DNA from: Larkinella punicea | GTDB lineage: Bacteria; Bacteroidota; Bacteroidia; Cytophagales; Spirosomataceae | Length of the DNA: 64,000 nucleotides | Assembly: GCF_003334855.1 (NCBI RefSeq) | Contig: NZ_QOWE01000010.1 | Span: 222,734 to 286,733 of the forward strand | Direction: 5' to 3' | Shown here: piece by piece, positions 8,586 to 17,470 of the stretch | Numbering within the stretch: the stretch's first letter is position 1 | How the letters are laid out: the number at the start of each line of letters is the position of its first letter | Translations under genes and position numbers: made by a program | The notes under the pieces: model-generated | Told to the model about the DNA's origin: nothing | Databases searched by the model: none | What the model saw: only the letters and a program-made list of their open reading frames with translations

Positions 8586-9043
8586 AAATATTTGTCGATT
8601 CTTCGATTTTGATAGAATACATCAAAGATCAAAAGACCGTACTGCTGGAAGAGATGTTCATTCAAAGTCTTCCACTTTATTACAATAGCATTGTTCTTAC
8701 GGAATACATCTACTACTTTCTGGGGCATCACGGTACAAAATCTCCACGCACCTTGAAAGAAAATAAACGGATTCCTGAAATTGTGATTCAGAACGAACCG
8801 CTTGGACTGCTTAGCTTGTTTGAACAAGTTAATAATCCCGAGCCTTCTTCTTCGACTGTGATCCGTTTGATGAAAACATACAATTTGCTTCCGAATGATG
8901 CCATTATTTTGGCACATTGCCTGACTGCGGGTATCCATTACTTAGCTTCTTACGATTCTGATTTTCAAATTCCCTGCGCAAGCGAAGGCGTTACGTTAAT
9001 CGACACCGTCGAGGTGTTTCACACTCATTTTCCGGCTTCGTAA
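8582..9043 (+). CDS. PIN-domain toxin (VapC-type ribonuclease)
   Basis: The 153-residue protein has the four acidic PIN positions: Asp6 in FVDSSILIEYI, Glu41 in LTEYIYY, Asp106 in LLPNDAIILAHC and Asp125/Asp127 in SYDSDF. PIN toxins of type II systems are Mg-dependent endoribonucleases that cut tRNA or rRNA and are held inactive by the partner encoded just upstream. The ORF overlaps the antitoxin by 4 bp. Its last 19 bp overlap the 3' end of the convergent SDR gene. It is AT-richer than its neighbours. All catalytic residues are present, so it should be active. Confidence 0.85.
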   Translation: MKIFVDSSILIEYIKDQKTVLLEEMFIQSLPLYYNSIVLTEYIYYFLGHHGTKSPRTLKENKRIPEIVIQNEPLGLLSLFEQVNNPEPSSSTVIRLMKTYNLLPNDAIILAHCLTAGIHYLASYDSDFQIPCASEGVTLIDTVEVFHTHFPAS

Positions 9044-9816
9044 GGCCCCGGTTTTCCGTATCCGCGCATCAGCAGCAAACCGCCGTCGAGGGTGATCGTT
9101 GAACCGGTCATGTAACTGCCCGACGCCACCAGATCGACCAGCACTGCCGCCACCTCATCGACCTGCCCCAGTCGCCCGGCCGGAATCCCCTGACTGACTT
9201 CCTGAAGCAGGGCCGGATTTTCCCAAACCGCCCGGTTGATGTCGGTCTGAATGGCTCCGATGGCGAGCGTATTCACCCGAATCTGGTGCGGAGCCAGTTC
9301 CATCGCGACGCCTTTCATCAGGGTTTCGAGCGCCCCTTTGGTTGCGCCGTAGAGACTCAGCCCCAAACCGGGTCGGATGCCGTTGACTGATGTAATCGTC
9401 CAGATGCTTCCCGGAACACCTTGCTTCACCATGTTTCGGGCCACCGACTGGGTCAGGAAGGTGGTGCTTTTGAAATTGACCGCGTTGAACTGCTCAAAAT
9501 CAGCTTCCGTTACGTCCAGAAAGTGTTTTTTGTACGAAACCCCCGCGTTGTTGACCAGCACGTCCAGCGTCCCCGCCAGTTCCCACGCCTGTTCGCCCAG
9601 ACGGATGGCCTGAGCGGTATGCTGTAAATCGGCCTGCAACACATGAGCAACACCGCCCTTCTGCCGGATCACGTCGGCGACGGTTTCGGCGTCGGCCCGG
9701 TTTTCGTGAAAGTGAATCACCACCTCACATCCTTCCTCCGAAAGCCGCAGCGCAACGGCCTTTCCAATACCGCCCGACGCCCCCGTAACCAGGGCTTTTT
9801 TACCCGTCAATCTCAT
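9025..9816 (-). CDS. Short-chain dehydrogenase/reductase
   Basis: A classical SDR of 263 residues: cofactor motif TGASGGIGK near residues 12-20, NNAGVS near 90, catalytic Ser in TSVNG, then Tyr and Lys in LYGATKG, and GRLGQVDEVA with the LDGG end. Oxidoreductases of this type oxidise or reduce sugar, keto-acid or polyol hydroxyls with NAD(P). It is cytoplasmic. It sits leftward between the enolase-type dehydratase and the GH2 gene, so a step in processing the same sugar or sugar acid is likely. Its last 19 bp overlap the end of the convergent PIN gene. Confidence 0.85.
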   Translation of the reverse strand: MRLTGKKALVTGASGGIGKAVALRLSEEGCEVVIHFHENRADAETVADVIRQKGGVAHVLQADLQHTAQAIRLGEQAWELAGTLDVLVNNAGVSYKKHFLDVTEADFEQFNAVNFKSTTFLTQSVARNMVKQGVPGSIWTITSVNGIRPGLGLSLYGATKGALETLMKGVAMELAPHQIRVNTLAIGAIQTDINRAVWENPALLQEVSQGIPAGRLGQVDEVAAVLVDLVASGSYMTGSTITLDGGLLLMRGYGKPGPYEAGK

Positions 9817-9868
9817 TCAGCATTTCTATTAATGTTGTTCGCTAGTCGTTATTATTTTTGACATCATC

Positions 9869-9958
9869 GCATTCTGCCCCTAAATCCCCTGAAGGGGACT
9901 TTTGGCACCCGAGGTTTCTGCGTCCAAGTCCCCTTCAGGAGATTTAGGGGCAGAATGC
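9869..9958. repeat. CCCCTAAATCCCC-type inverted repeat, copy 1
   Basis: 33-bp arms 9869-9901 and 9926-9958 differ at one base; the outer half reads GCATTCTGCCCCTAAAT. A related unit lies at 22863-22960, and both contain GCGTCCAAGTCCCCTT at the inner edge of the right arm. It fills the gap between the SDR and the enolase-type gene and could fold into a very stable hairpin in the leftward transcript. Confidence 0.85.
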
Positions 9959-9995
9959 GCTATTCGATGTTCAGTATTCACTGTTCCCTATTCCT

Positions 9996-11189
9996 TCACA
10001 TCCCTCCCACCGTCGGAAACCAGTCCGGACGATACGGATCCTGGTGAAAACGGGCGTAGTAATCGCCTTTCTCTTCGTAATATTTTTCGTAATGCTTCAT
10101 CTTGTCCTCATCGAGCGTGACGCCCAGCCCCGGCCCGGTGGGCACCTTGATGCAACCGTTTTCGTATTTCATCAAACCGCCTTCGATGATGTCATCAGTG
10201 AGGTAATGGTAGTGGGCATCACCGGCAAAATTCATGGTCGGAATGGTCGAAGCGGTATGTATCATGGCCGCCAGTTCAACACCGAACTCTGCCCCGGAAT
10301 GCATGGCAACGCCCAAATTGAAGGTGTTGCAAACCGCAGCCAGGTCTTTCACCCCGCGCGGCCCTTCCCAATAATGCAGATCGGTCAGTACAATGTCCAC
10401 CGAACCCATCCGAATTGCCGGAGCGAGGTCATCGAATTTGGCGGGATACATGTTCGTCGCCACCGGAATGCGAATCTGCTTGCGGACGGCGGCATTGCCT
10501 TCCAGTCCCCACGACGGATCTTCAAAATATTCGAGGTTCAGGTCTTCCATCCGGCGACCCATCTGCACGGCGGTTTGCACCGACCACAAGCCGTTCGGAT
10601 CGATCCGCAAGCCGAAATCGTCGCCCAATTGCTTGCGGCAGAGTTCCAAAACCCGAACCTCCTCTTTGGGAGCCATCACCCCCGCCTTGAGCTTCATCGC
10701 CTTGACGCCCAGCGTTTCGTGCAGTTCCTGGCAATAGTCGGCCAGATCCTCGGCGGTTTCGTCGTGCTTGCCATCGCCCGGTCGGTCATACCGCCAGAAC
10801 AGATACGCGATAAACGGCACTTCGTCGCGGATGCGTCCGCCCAGCAAATCGCTCATCGGGCGACCCAATACCTTTCCCTGAATATCGAGACAGGCCATTT
10901 CGAGGGCGGCATACAGGCGGGCATTGGACAGGTAATAAATGCTCCGCAGCACCTTCAACTTCATGACTTCCAGTTGAAACGGATCGAGCCCGATGATGCG
11001 CGGTTTCAGCTTTTGCAAAGCGCCCCGCTGGTCTCCACCGCCCACTTCACCCAGTCCGACAATGCCTTCGTCGGTGATGACTTCGACAATCGTCCGGAGA
11101 AAATAACCGGGATGCACGCCGGTATTGTGTCGAAGTTGGGCGTTGAGCGGAATGGCTACACAGCGGGTTCGCAGGTCAATGATTTTCAT
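9996..11189 (-). CDS. Enolase-superfamily sugar-acid dehydratase (glucarate-dehydratase-like)
   Basis: A 397-residue member of the mandelate racemase/glucarate dehydratase group. Visible active-site set: KxK base Lys166/Lys168 in AMKLKAG, metal ligands Asp197 (RIDPNG), Glu223 (YFEDP) and Asn246 (ATNMY), and the Asp270/His297 dyad in VLTDLHY and AMHSG. Asn as third ligand and the ATNM motif match the glucarate dehydratase subgroup rather than mandelate racemase. The family abstracts a proton next to a carboxylate and loses water, giving a 2-keto-3-deoxy sugar acid. With the downstream SDR and RraA-type aldolase, it implies breakdown of an aldonic, uronic or aldaric acid. It has no signal peptide. 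Confidence 0.88.
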   Translation of the reverse strand: MKIIDLRTRCVAIPLNAQLRHNTGVHPGYFLRTIVEVITDEGIVGLGEVGGGDQRGALQKLKPRIIGLDPFQLEVMKLKVLRSIYYLSNARLYAALEMACLDIQGKVLGRPMSDLLGGRIRDEVPFIAYLFWRYDRPGDGKHDETAEDLADYCQELHETLGVKAMKLKAGVMAPKEEVRVLELCRKQLGDDFGLRIDPNGLWSVQTAVQMGRRMEDLNLEYFEDPSWGLEGNAAVRKQIRIPVATNMYPAKFDDLAPAIRMGSVDIVLTDLHYWEGPRGVKDLAAVCNTFNLGVAMHSGAEFGVELAAMIHTASTIPTMNFAGDAHYHYLTDDIIEGGLMKYENGCIKVPTGPGLGVTLDEDKMKHYEKYYEEKGDYYARFHQDPYRPDWFPTVGGM

Positions 11190-11247
11190 ACTTGTTTTTT
11201 TGATTGCCGTATTCTACGATTTTAATACGAATCGACCATGAGCGTTT

Positions 11248-12624
11248 TCAGTCGAGCACCACGACCTGCGTGCGTGCGCCACTTTTCGGAAACTGAACCT
11301 CTTTCTCGTATTTCTTCCCATTCCGTTGCGTAACCACTTTATAGGTACCGTAGAAGCCCTTGTAACTTACCGCGTTATTTTTGGGCGAAGTCGTTACATT
11401 CGTGCGCCACTCTTTGTTGATAAGCCGGTCTAATACGTCGTAAGCGGGCTTTTTGGTAAAGTCCCGGTTCAACAGCCCGCCTTTCCATTTGTCTTCGCCG
11501 GGCACCACCGTACCGTCCGGTTTAATCCGGGCGGGCGCGGCTGTTCCATCTACCAGGTTCCACCAGATAATACCTTCTACTTTGGGGTGACTAAACCATA
11601 GCTTGTAATAATTCTCCGTCATGATGGCCTGGTATTCCGGGCCTTTTTCGGACAAAGCCGATACCGTAATTTCGGTAATGTGAATCGGCAAATTGAAGTC
11701 GGCGTACAAATCGAGGGTGTGGAACAAGGTAGAAGGCGTCATGGCTTTACCTTTCAGAATCTGCTCATATTCAGGCTCGCTGAAATTGTGAAACTGCATA
11801 CCGATCGCATTGATTTTGGCATTCCGCAACAGCAGATTTTCAGTGAGCAGGTAATCGGCATTGTATTCGCGCTTGTTGCTACGTCCCCAGATTCCGGTAG
11901 TGAAGTTGAGCGTAAACACATTGCTGTTTGGGAAATGGCGCTCGCTTTCTTTGAATGCCTTGAACGCGAAATCTTTAGGCATCAGCACGTCGGGGTGGCG
12001 GTCGGTTACTTCATTGACAACGTCCCAAATCTGAATGTCGTGGCCATACCGCTCGCCGATTTCCTGGATCCGTTTGCTGAGTTTCTGCTCCATGATTTTT
12101 TCATCCTTCGGTAGCCAGGTTGGCAGCGACCAGCGTGGATTGTCCCACACGAGCGTATGGCCTTTGGGCGTCAGATTGTATTTCCGGACAAACTCCATCA
12201 CGACGTCGGGTGCAGGACGGCGGTAACTATAGGGGCTGTCTTTTCCAAAACGGAGTTTTCCCGGCTCAGGCTCCAGTTCGGGCCAGTAAAACGGAATGGT
12301 CACGAAATTGAACAGTTTGGCAAAATGCTCCTCATACAGTGCATCTTCTTTCGGATTCCGGAACCCCTTCACCATGAAGCCGTTGGCTCCGAAGTAAAAA
12401 TCGTGGCGGGTTTGTGTTAACGAAACCTCACCGGTTGAAATGGGATTCCCTTCTTTATCCGTAAACTGAATGGTGAAGGCACCCATCCGATTTTCGCGAA
12501 TGCCATCGGCAATCCGTTGTTGGATGGCGGGGTCGTTCCACTGGTTTTTATACTCGTCGGAAAGCTGGGCCAAAGCCTGAAGTGCTGATAAGGTTAGTAA
12601 TGCAGCCGTGACAATGTGTTTCAT
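11248..12624 (-). CDS. GH10-family endo-xylanase-like glycosidase
   Basis: The start at 12624 gives MKHIVTAALLTLSALQALAQ, a clean signal peptide; a longer in-frame ATG at 12741 would precede it with unrelated sequence. The TIM barrel carries the GH10 acid/base Glu205 in WDVVNEV and nucleophile Glu318 in HITEITVS. GHTLVWDNPRW and WWNLVDG are further GH10 blocks. The family hydrolyses internal beta-1,4 bonds of xylan. A beta-sandwich of about 60 residues (about 40-95) precedes the barrel, and a strand-rich tail follows it. It follows SusD in the leftward locus, so the glycan taken up may be a xylan or a glucuronic-acid-substituted relative. Confidence 0.88.
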   Translation of the reverse strand: MKHIVTAALLTLSALQALAQLSDEYKNQWNDPAIQQRIADGIRENRMGAFTIQFTDKEGNPISTGEVSLTQTRHDFYFGANGFMVKGFRNPKEDALYEEHFAKLFNFVTIPFYWPELEPEPGKLRFGKDSPYSYRRPAPDVVMEFVRKYNLTPKGHTLVWDNPRWSLPTWLPKDEKIMEQKLSKRIQEIGERYGHDIQIWDVVNEVTDRHPDVLMPKDFAFKAFKESERHFPNSNVFTLNFTTGIWGRSNKREYNADYLLTENLLLRNAKINAIGMQFHNFSEPEYEQILKGKAMTPSTLFHTLDLYADFNLPIHITEITVSALSEKGPEYQAIMTENYYKLWFSHPKVEGIIWWNLVDGTAAPARIKPDGTVVPGEDKWKGGLLNRDFTKKPAYDVLDRLINKEWRTNVTTSPKNNAVSYKGFYGTYKVVTQRNGKKYEKEVQFPKSGARTQVVVLD

Positions 12625-12737
12625 CTTCAATTGGTAACCGGTTAGTAATTGGCGGGCTGGTTGTTTTATCGAAATTTTTATTTGCCCGGTTGAGACTGTT
12701 TCAGTGAGCCGTCTTATCGGGTATCGAAAACCGGCGA

Positions 12738-14186
12738 TCAATACCCCGGATTCTGGTCAGTCGCGGTAAGGGCGGTGTTGTAATTCAGCTCCGAAACCGG
12801 AATGGGCCAGAACAGGTGTTTATCGGCCACGTCTTTCCCGGTGGCGGTTTTGATCACCTCTTTCAGTTTGGCCGTTCCGAGCCGTTTCAGATCGAGCCAG
12901 CGTTTGGCTTCGTACTGCGTTTCGTAGCCCCGCTCTTTCAGCACCAGTTCGTGAAAAGTCGTCGCGGTATAGTCCGCCAGTTTGAAATCCACGTCCGAAG
13001 CCACCGTTGGCACCTTTCCGTAGGCCCGGCGGTGCACCTGATTCAGCGCTTCCATCGCAGCAGCCGTTGGCCCGGTTCCGGCCCGGCTGGCGGCTTCGGC
13101 ATATAGCAGCAGCATATCGGCGTAGCGGTAGATTGGAAAATCATTGCCCGCGCCGTCGCTGGTGGCGGCAACGGGGTCCGAAAACTTCTTGCACAAAATG
13201 CTGTTTTTCCCCAGGCCAATGTCCCAGCTATACCAGAAGGCGGTTTTCCGTAAATCTTTTTCGTCCCAGGTTTTCTGCACCGGATTGCTCTGGGTGTCGC
13301 TGTAATGTGCATAAAAACCGCCCGCGCCGTGGAGTCTCGAACCCGGATGATGCGCAAACATCGCCAGATACATTCCCTGCCCGCCCTGACGGGTTGCTTT
13401 CAGGTACCAGATTTCTTCCGTCGAAGTAACGACCGTCGGGCCGAACACCTTGCTGTCAAAATCGGCGGCAACCGTCACCGGCACCAGCGAAAACTTCCCG
13501 GATTTGATGATTTCATCGGCCTTGTCGCGGGCTTCGGCGTACTGGTTTCGGGTAAAATACACTTCCGCCAAAACCGCCTTGGCTGCCCATTTGGTGGTCC
13601 GGCCCACTTGCGTACCTTTGTCGGGCAGGTTGGCTTCGGCTTCTTTTAAATCACTCAGGATCAAGGTATACACTTCTTCGACGGTGTTGCGCTTGACATT
13701 GGGTTCGCTGAGTGTCGCTTCGGTGCGGATCGGCACCCCGCCCCAGTTGCGGACTAACCAGAAATACGCGAAAGCGCGCAGGTATTTGGCTTCAGCCACA
13801 TACTTCGTGACGTCGGCCGGGCTGATGCTGCTGCCTTTCGGGGCATTCTGAATCACCAGATTGGCATTGCGGATGCAGAGGTAGAACAACCGCCAGCCGT
13901 CGTCGGTCCGCGGAATATTCGTGCTGTTCAGTCCCTGAAAATCACTCAGCACCTGGTAGCTGCCCCGCCCGTAACTGTAATCCGTATACGCTTCGAGCTG
14001 CGCGCCCAACTGCCCCGTGATGCCATTGTTGGCCCGGAGCTGGGCGTATGCCGCATTCACGGCAGCTTCTACTTCATTGGCGGTATTGTAAAACGTCTCC
14101 ACCGCAACGGCTTTGGGCTTCTCAACCAGTACATCCTCGCAGGACAACAGGCTAAGAATCAGGGGAAGGAATAGGATCTTTTTCAT
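12738..14186 (-). CDS. SusD/RagB-family glycan-binding lipoprotein
   Basis: 482 residues with a lipoprotein signal (lipobox LSLLSC, Cys16) and SusD features: tetratricopeptide-like helices (KYLRAFAYFWLVRNWGGVPI, TKWAAKAVLAEVYFTRNQYAEA), the RYADMLLLYAEAASRAG block and a C-terminal HLFWPIPVSELNYN...NPGY ending. SusD lipoproteins cap the paired TonB-dependent SusC pore at the outer membrane and help capture oligosaccharides. It lies 97 bp behind SusC with a strong hairpin between them, and ahead of GH10. Confidence 0.95.
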   Translation of the reverse strand: MKKILFLPLILSLLSCEDVLVEKPKAVAVETFYNTANEVEAAVNAAYAQLRANNGITGQLGAQLEAYTDYSYGRGSYQVLSDFQGLNSTNIPRTDDGWRLFYLCIRNANLVIQNAPKGSSISPADVTKYVAEAKYLRAFAYFWLVRNWGGVPIRTEATLSEPNVKRNTVEEVYTLILSDLKEAEANLPDKGTQVGRTTKWAAKAVLAEVYFTRNQYAEARDKADEIIKSGKFSLVPVTVAADFDSKVFGPTVVTSTEEIWYLKATRQGGQGMYLAMFAHHPGSRLHGAGGFYAHYSDTQSNPVQKTWDEKDLRKTAFWYSWDIGLGKNSILCKKFSDPVAATSDGAGNDFPIYRYADMLLLYAEAASRAGTGPTAAAMEALNQVHRRAYGKVPTVASDVDFKLADYTATTFHELVLKERGYETQYEAKRWLDLKRLGTAKLKEVIKTATGKDVADKHLFWPIPVSELNYNTALTATDQNPGY

Positions 14187-14207
14187 ATTTTCTCAATTTT
14201 GAATGAG

Positions 14208-14279
14208 TGAATGATAGAATGAGTGAATAGCGCAGAGCGATGTTTTTTTTATTCTGTCATTCACTCATTCTATCATTCA
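14208..14279 (-). terminator. Hairpin between susC and susD genes
   Basis: 21-bp perfect arms at 14208-14228 and 14259-14279, made of iterated GAATGA/ATTCA words. The loop contains an eight-T run. It fills most of the gap between the SusC stop (14283) and the SusD start (14186) and could act as a partial terminator or mRNA 3'-end protector that sets the SusC:SusD ratio. Confidence 0.6.
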
Positions 14280-14282
14280 AAA

Positions 14283-17282
14283 TTAAAACCCGACCCGCAG
14301 GCCGAAGGTGACGGATTTCGAGGTGGGATAGCTGTAATGGTCGATGCCCTGGCCGATGGCGTTGGCCCCGCCCTGCGAGTTGGTTTCCGGATCCCACCAC
14401 GAGTATTTCGTGAGGGTCAGCAGGTTCTGGCCACTGGCGTAGACCTGCGCCGTCCGCATCCAGGTGACGCCCATTTTCTGTAACGGCAGGTTGTAGGCCA
14501 GTTGAATGTTTCGCAGGCGCAAATACGACCCATCTTCGACAAAGCGGTCGGAATAGTTGTAGCTGTTGGCGCGGGAAATAACCGGGTATTTCGCCGTGGT
14601 GTTGGTCGGCGTCCAGTGGTTATACAACACTTCACGCGGCATGTTCAGCCCAAAACCGTAGTCGAGCGTGTTGTTGATCGAACTGACGTTGACCAGATTA
14701 TTGCCCTGCGTTCCCTGCACGAAGAACGTCAGGTCGAAGCCCCGGAACGACATGGCCGAATTAAAACCGTAAATAAAGTCGGGGTTCGGATTGCCGATGA
14801 TGGTTTTGTCGAGCTGATTGATCACGTTGTCGCCGTTCTGATCCACATATTTCACCTTGCCCTGTTCGGTGTAGCCGTTTTCCACGTAGCCGTAAAAAAC
14901 ACTCATCGGCTGGCCTTCACGCAGCAGGTTGGCGGCATCACTGATGAGCGTCACACCCACACTGCCGCCCAGAATGTCCTGCCCGCCGTTCAGCTTGACC
15001 ACCTTGCTGCGGTTGAACGAAATATTGCCGTTGACATCCCATTTAAAGGCTTTGTCAAAAATGCGGGCTTCCAGCCCAATTTCCAGCCCTTTGTTCTGAA
15101 TTTCACCGACGTTCCGAATCGTGCTCGTAAACCCAAAACCGCTCGGTAACTGCACCGTATTGAGCAGGTCGCGGGTGTGTTTGATGTAATAATCGAGGGT
15201 CAGACGGAAGCGGTTTCCCAGAAAACCCGCGTCGATCCCGAAGTCGGTTTGCTCCGTGGTTTCCCATTTCAGGTTGCCGGGCAACTGCGTTCCGGGGGCG
15301 AAGGTGTTGTAGAGCGCATCGTCGAACACGGTTTTCCCCGCCGACAGGTTGTTGAGGGTCGCATACGCCCCAATCGCCTGGCTACCCGTCAGGCCCCAGC
15401 TTGCCCGCGCCTTCAGGTCGGTAATGAACGGCACATTTTTCATGAACTCTTCTTCCGATACCCGCCAGGCCAGAGCGCCGGAGGGGAAGTAGCCCCATTT
15501 GTTGCCTTCGCTGTATTTGGAAGAACCATCGGCCCGGAAACTGATCGTAGCCAGATACTTATTGTTGTAGCTGTAATTCACGCGCCCCAGATACGACAGC
15601 AGCGTACTGAGCGAATAGCCCGTCCCCGGAATACCCGGTGTTGCCGCCGAACCCAGATTGGCGGTTTCGGTGATGTCGCTCAGAAAGCCCACGCCCGACG
15701 CGTTCAACGATTTGCTCAGAAAATCCTGGTAGGTGAACCCAGCCACCGCCGAAATGCTGTGTTTGATGGCCACGGTTTTGATGTAGCTAATCGTGTTTTC
15801 ACTCAACAGGCTCATTCCCCGGCTCGTCGACACACTGGCACTGCCCTGGGAATTGACAAATTTGGTCGTTGTGTAGGAATCCGTGCGGTCATCGCTGTTT
15901 TCAATACCGCCGGAAATCTTGATGGCCAGGCCGTCGAACGGTTTGAACGTCAGGGCCGCGTTGGCCAGCACCCGGTTGGCATCGACATCGTCGGAAGACT
16001 GGTAGATGTAATTCAGCGGATTGGTCAATACATTGGAAATGAAGGGATAAGCCGTTGCCAGCACGCGGTACGAACCGTCTTCGTTATACGGCGTCAGCGT
16101 TGGCGGGGCCGAAATGGCCGCCGAGATGAGCGAACCGCCCCGGTTGCCGCCCCCCGAATTCTGGCGGCTCGTTGTGATTTTGGTCAGCGTAGCACCATAC
16201 GACAGGTTGAGTTTCCGGCTGACGTCCGACGAGATGTTGGCCCGGAGCGAATACCGCTTGTAGTCACTGCCAATCACGATGCCCTGCTGATTAAAAATAC
16301 TGCCGCCCACCGAATACCGCGTTTTCTCGTTACCTCCGCTGATGGTCAGGTTGTGCGTCTGCATGGGTGCTTTCCGGAAAATCAGATCCTGCCAGTCGAA
16401 CCCTTCGCCAAACCCATCGATCTGCGCCTGCGTGAAATACGGGGTCACTTTATCGGTCGTGGCCTGTTCGTTGTAGAATGTCGCATACTCGCGGGCATTC
16501 ATCAAATCCAGCTTTTTGCGCAGGGTCTGGGTGCTGTAGCTGCCTTCGTAATCCACCTGCATTTTGCCGGATTTGCCCTGTTTGGTCGTAATCAAAACCA
16601 CCCCATTAGCGCCCCGCGACCCGTAAATCGCGGTCGCTGAGGCATCTTTCAGAATTTCAATGCTTTCAATATCCGTGTTGTTGATGATGGTCGGATTGCT
16701 GCCCGAAGTCGGAAAACCGTCCACCACATACAGCGGTTCGTTGCTGCCCTGAATCGAGTTGGTTCCCCGAATCCGGACGCTGATGCCGGCCCCCGGCGCC
16801 CCCGTGTTCTGCGTCACCTGCACGCCCGGCGCCCGGCCCGACAATGCCTGGAGGACATTCGTTGCCGGAAATGCGTTCAACTCTTTGGCCTTGACCTGCG
16901 CCAGGGAGCCGGTCAAATCCGACTTCCGGACGGTTCCGTAGCCTACCACGACGACCTCATCCAGTTGCCGGGAATCGACCACCAGCGCTGCATTGACCAC
17001 CGACTGGTTTCCGACGGCGATTTCCTGCGCCACATAGCCCACCGATGAAATGACCAGCGTTGCATTGGCCTGATTGGGCAATGTAATCCGGTAATTTCCT
17101 TCCGCATCCGTTGTGGTTCCCGTTGTGGTTCCTTTGAGCGAAACCGATGTACCCGGCAAGGGCGCATTGTCGGCCGCTCCGGTCACCCGGCCCGTTATCA
17201 CCACCGATTGCGTCCATCCGGTCGACGGGATCAGCAGAACCGCCAGACAGACACGAAGCCATCTATAAAGGTTTTTTTTCAT
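14283..17282 (-). CDS. SusC/RagA-family TonB-dependent outer-membrane transporter
   Basis: 999 residues: signal peptide (about 1-24), a carboxypeptidase-regulatory-like domain (ITGRVTGAADNAPLPGTSVS...) to about 105, a short TonB-box region (DEVVVVGYGTVRKSDLTGS), the plug with DASATAIYGSRGANGVVLIT near 210-235, and a 22-strand-type barrel to the C-terminus. It imports oligosaccharide across the outer membrane using TonB energy, with the SusD lipoprotein encoded next. It has no STN domain, so it should not signal to an anti-sigma factor; control by the upstream IclR gene is more likely. It looks intact. Confidence 0.95.
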   Translation of the reverse strand: MKKNLYRWLRVCLAVLLIPSTGWTQSVVITGRVTGAADNAPLPGTSVSLKGTTTGTTTDAEGNYRITLPNQANATLVISSVGYVAQEIAVGNQSVVNAALVVDSRQLDEVVVVGYGTVRKSDLTGSLAQVKAKELNAFPATNVLQALSGRAPGVQVTQNTGAPGAGISVRIRGTNSIQGSNEPLYVVDGFPTSGSNPTIINNTDIESIEILKDASATAIYGSRGANGVVLITTKQGKSGKMQVDYEGSYSTQTLRKKLDLMNAREYATFYNEQATTDKVTPYFTQAQIDGFGEGFDWQDLIFRKAPMQTHNLTISGGNEKTRYSVGGSIFNQQGIVIGSDYKRYSLRANISSDVSRKLNLSYGATLTKITTSRQNSGGGNRGGSLISAAISAPPTLTPYNEDGSYRVLATAYPFISNVLTNPLNYIYQSSDDVDANRVLANAALTFKPFDGLAIKISGGIENSDDRTDSYTTTKFVNSQGSASVSTSRGMSLLSENTISYIKTVAIKHSISAVAGFTYQDFLSKSLNASGVGFLSDITETANLGSAATPGIPGTGYSLSTLLSYLGRVNYSYNNKYLATISFRADGSSKYSEGNKWGYFPSGALAWRVSEEEFMKNVPFITDLKARASWGLTGSQAIGAYATLNNLSAGKTVFDDALYNTFAPGTQLPGNLKWETTEQTDFGIDAGFLGNRFRLTLDYYIKHTRDLLNTVQLPSGFGFTSTIRNVGEIQNKGLEIGLEARIFDKAFKWDVNGNISFNRSKVVKLNGGQDILGGSVGVTLISDAANLLREGQPMSVFYGYVENGYTEQGKVKYVDQNGDNVINQLDKTIIGNPNPDFIYGFNSAMSFRGFDLTFFVQGTQGNNLVNVSSINNTLDYGFGLNMPREVLYNHWTPTNTTAKYPVISRANSYNYSDRFVEDGSYLRLRNIQLAYNLPLQKMGVTWMRTAQVYASGQNLLTLTKYSWWDPETNSQGGANAIGQGIDHYSYPTSKSVTFGLRVGF

Positions 17283-17433
17283 AGGGTTCAGTGTTTAATT
17301 TTTATATTATAAAATCTAATTTTATTTCATTGCAATTCTAATCACAAATTTGGGTTCACTCCAAATTATTTTCAGTTTTTTTATAAAAAATAGTGCTTTC
17401 GGTCGATCGCTGGATTTCTCCGGACACAAAAAA

Positions 17434-17447
17434 AGGGCCCAAGCCCT
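17434..17447 (-). terminator. Terminator after the IclR-type regulator gene
   Basis: On the minus strand a short GC hairpin (AGGGC/GCCCT, 4-nt loop) is followed by seven Ts (17427-17433). It lies 24 bp past the regulator stop and separates that gene from the SusC promoter region. Confidence 0.65.
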
Positions 17448-17470
17448 GTTTCAATTCAATATAATTACCT

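Noticed and set aside
8339..8938. 199-codon minus-strand frame opposite the toxin-antitoxin pair
   Set aside because: Considered because it would close the leftward locus, but it has no recognisable domain, while the + strand has a complete PIN motif set.
10044..11225. 393-codon + strand frame opposite the enolase-type gene
   Set aside because: The opposite strand contains all active-site motifs of the enolase superfamily; this one shows none.
15177..16640. 487-codon open frame on the + strand opposite SusC
   Set aside because: It is the antisense shadow of a well-supported SusC gene: composition is His/Arg/Gly/Gln-rich, no motif, and no ordered hydrophobic core.
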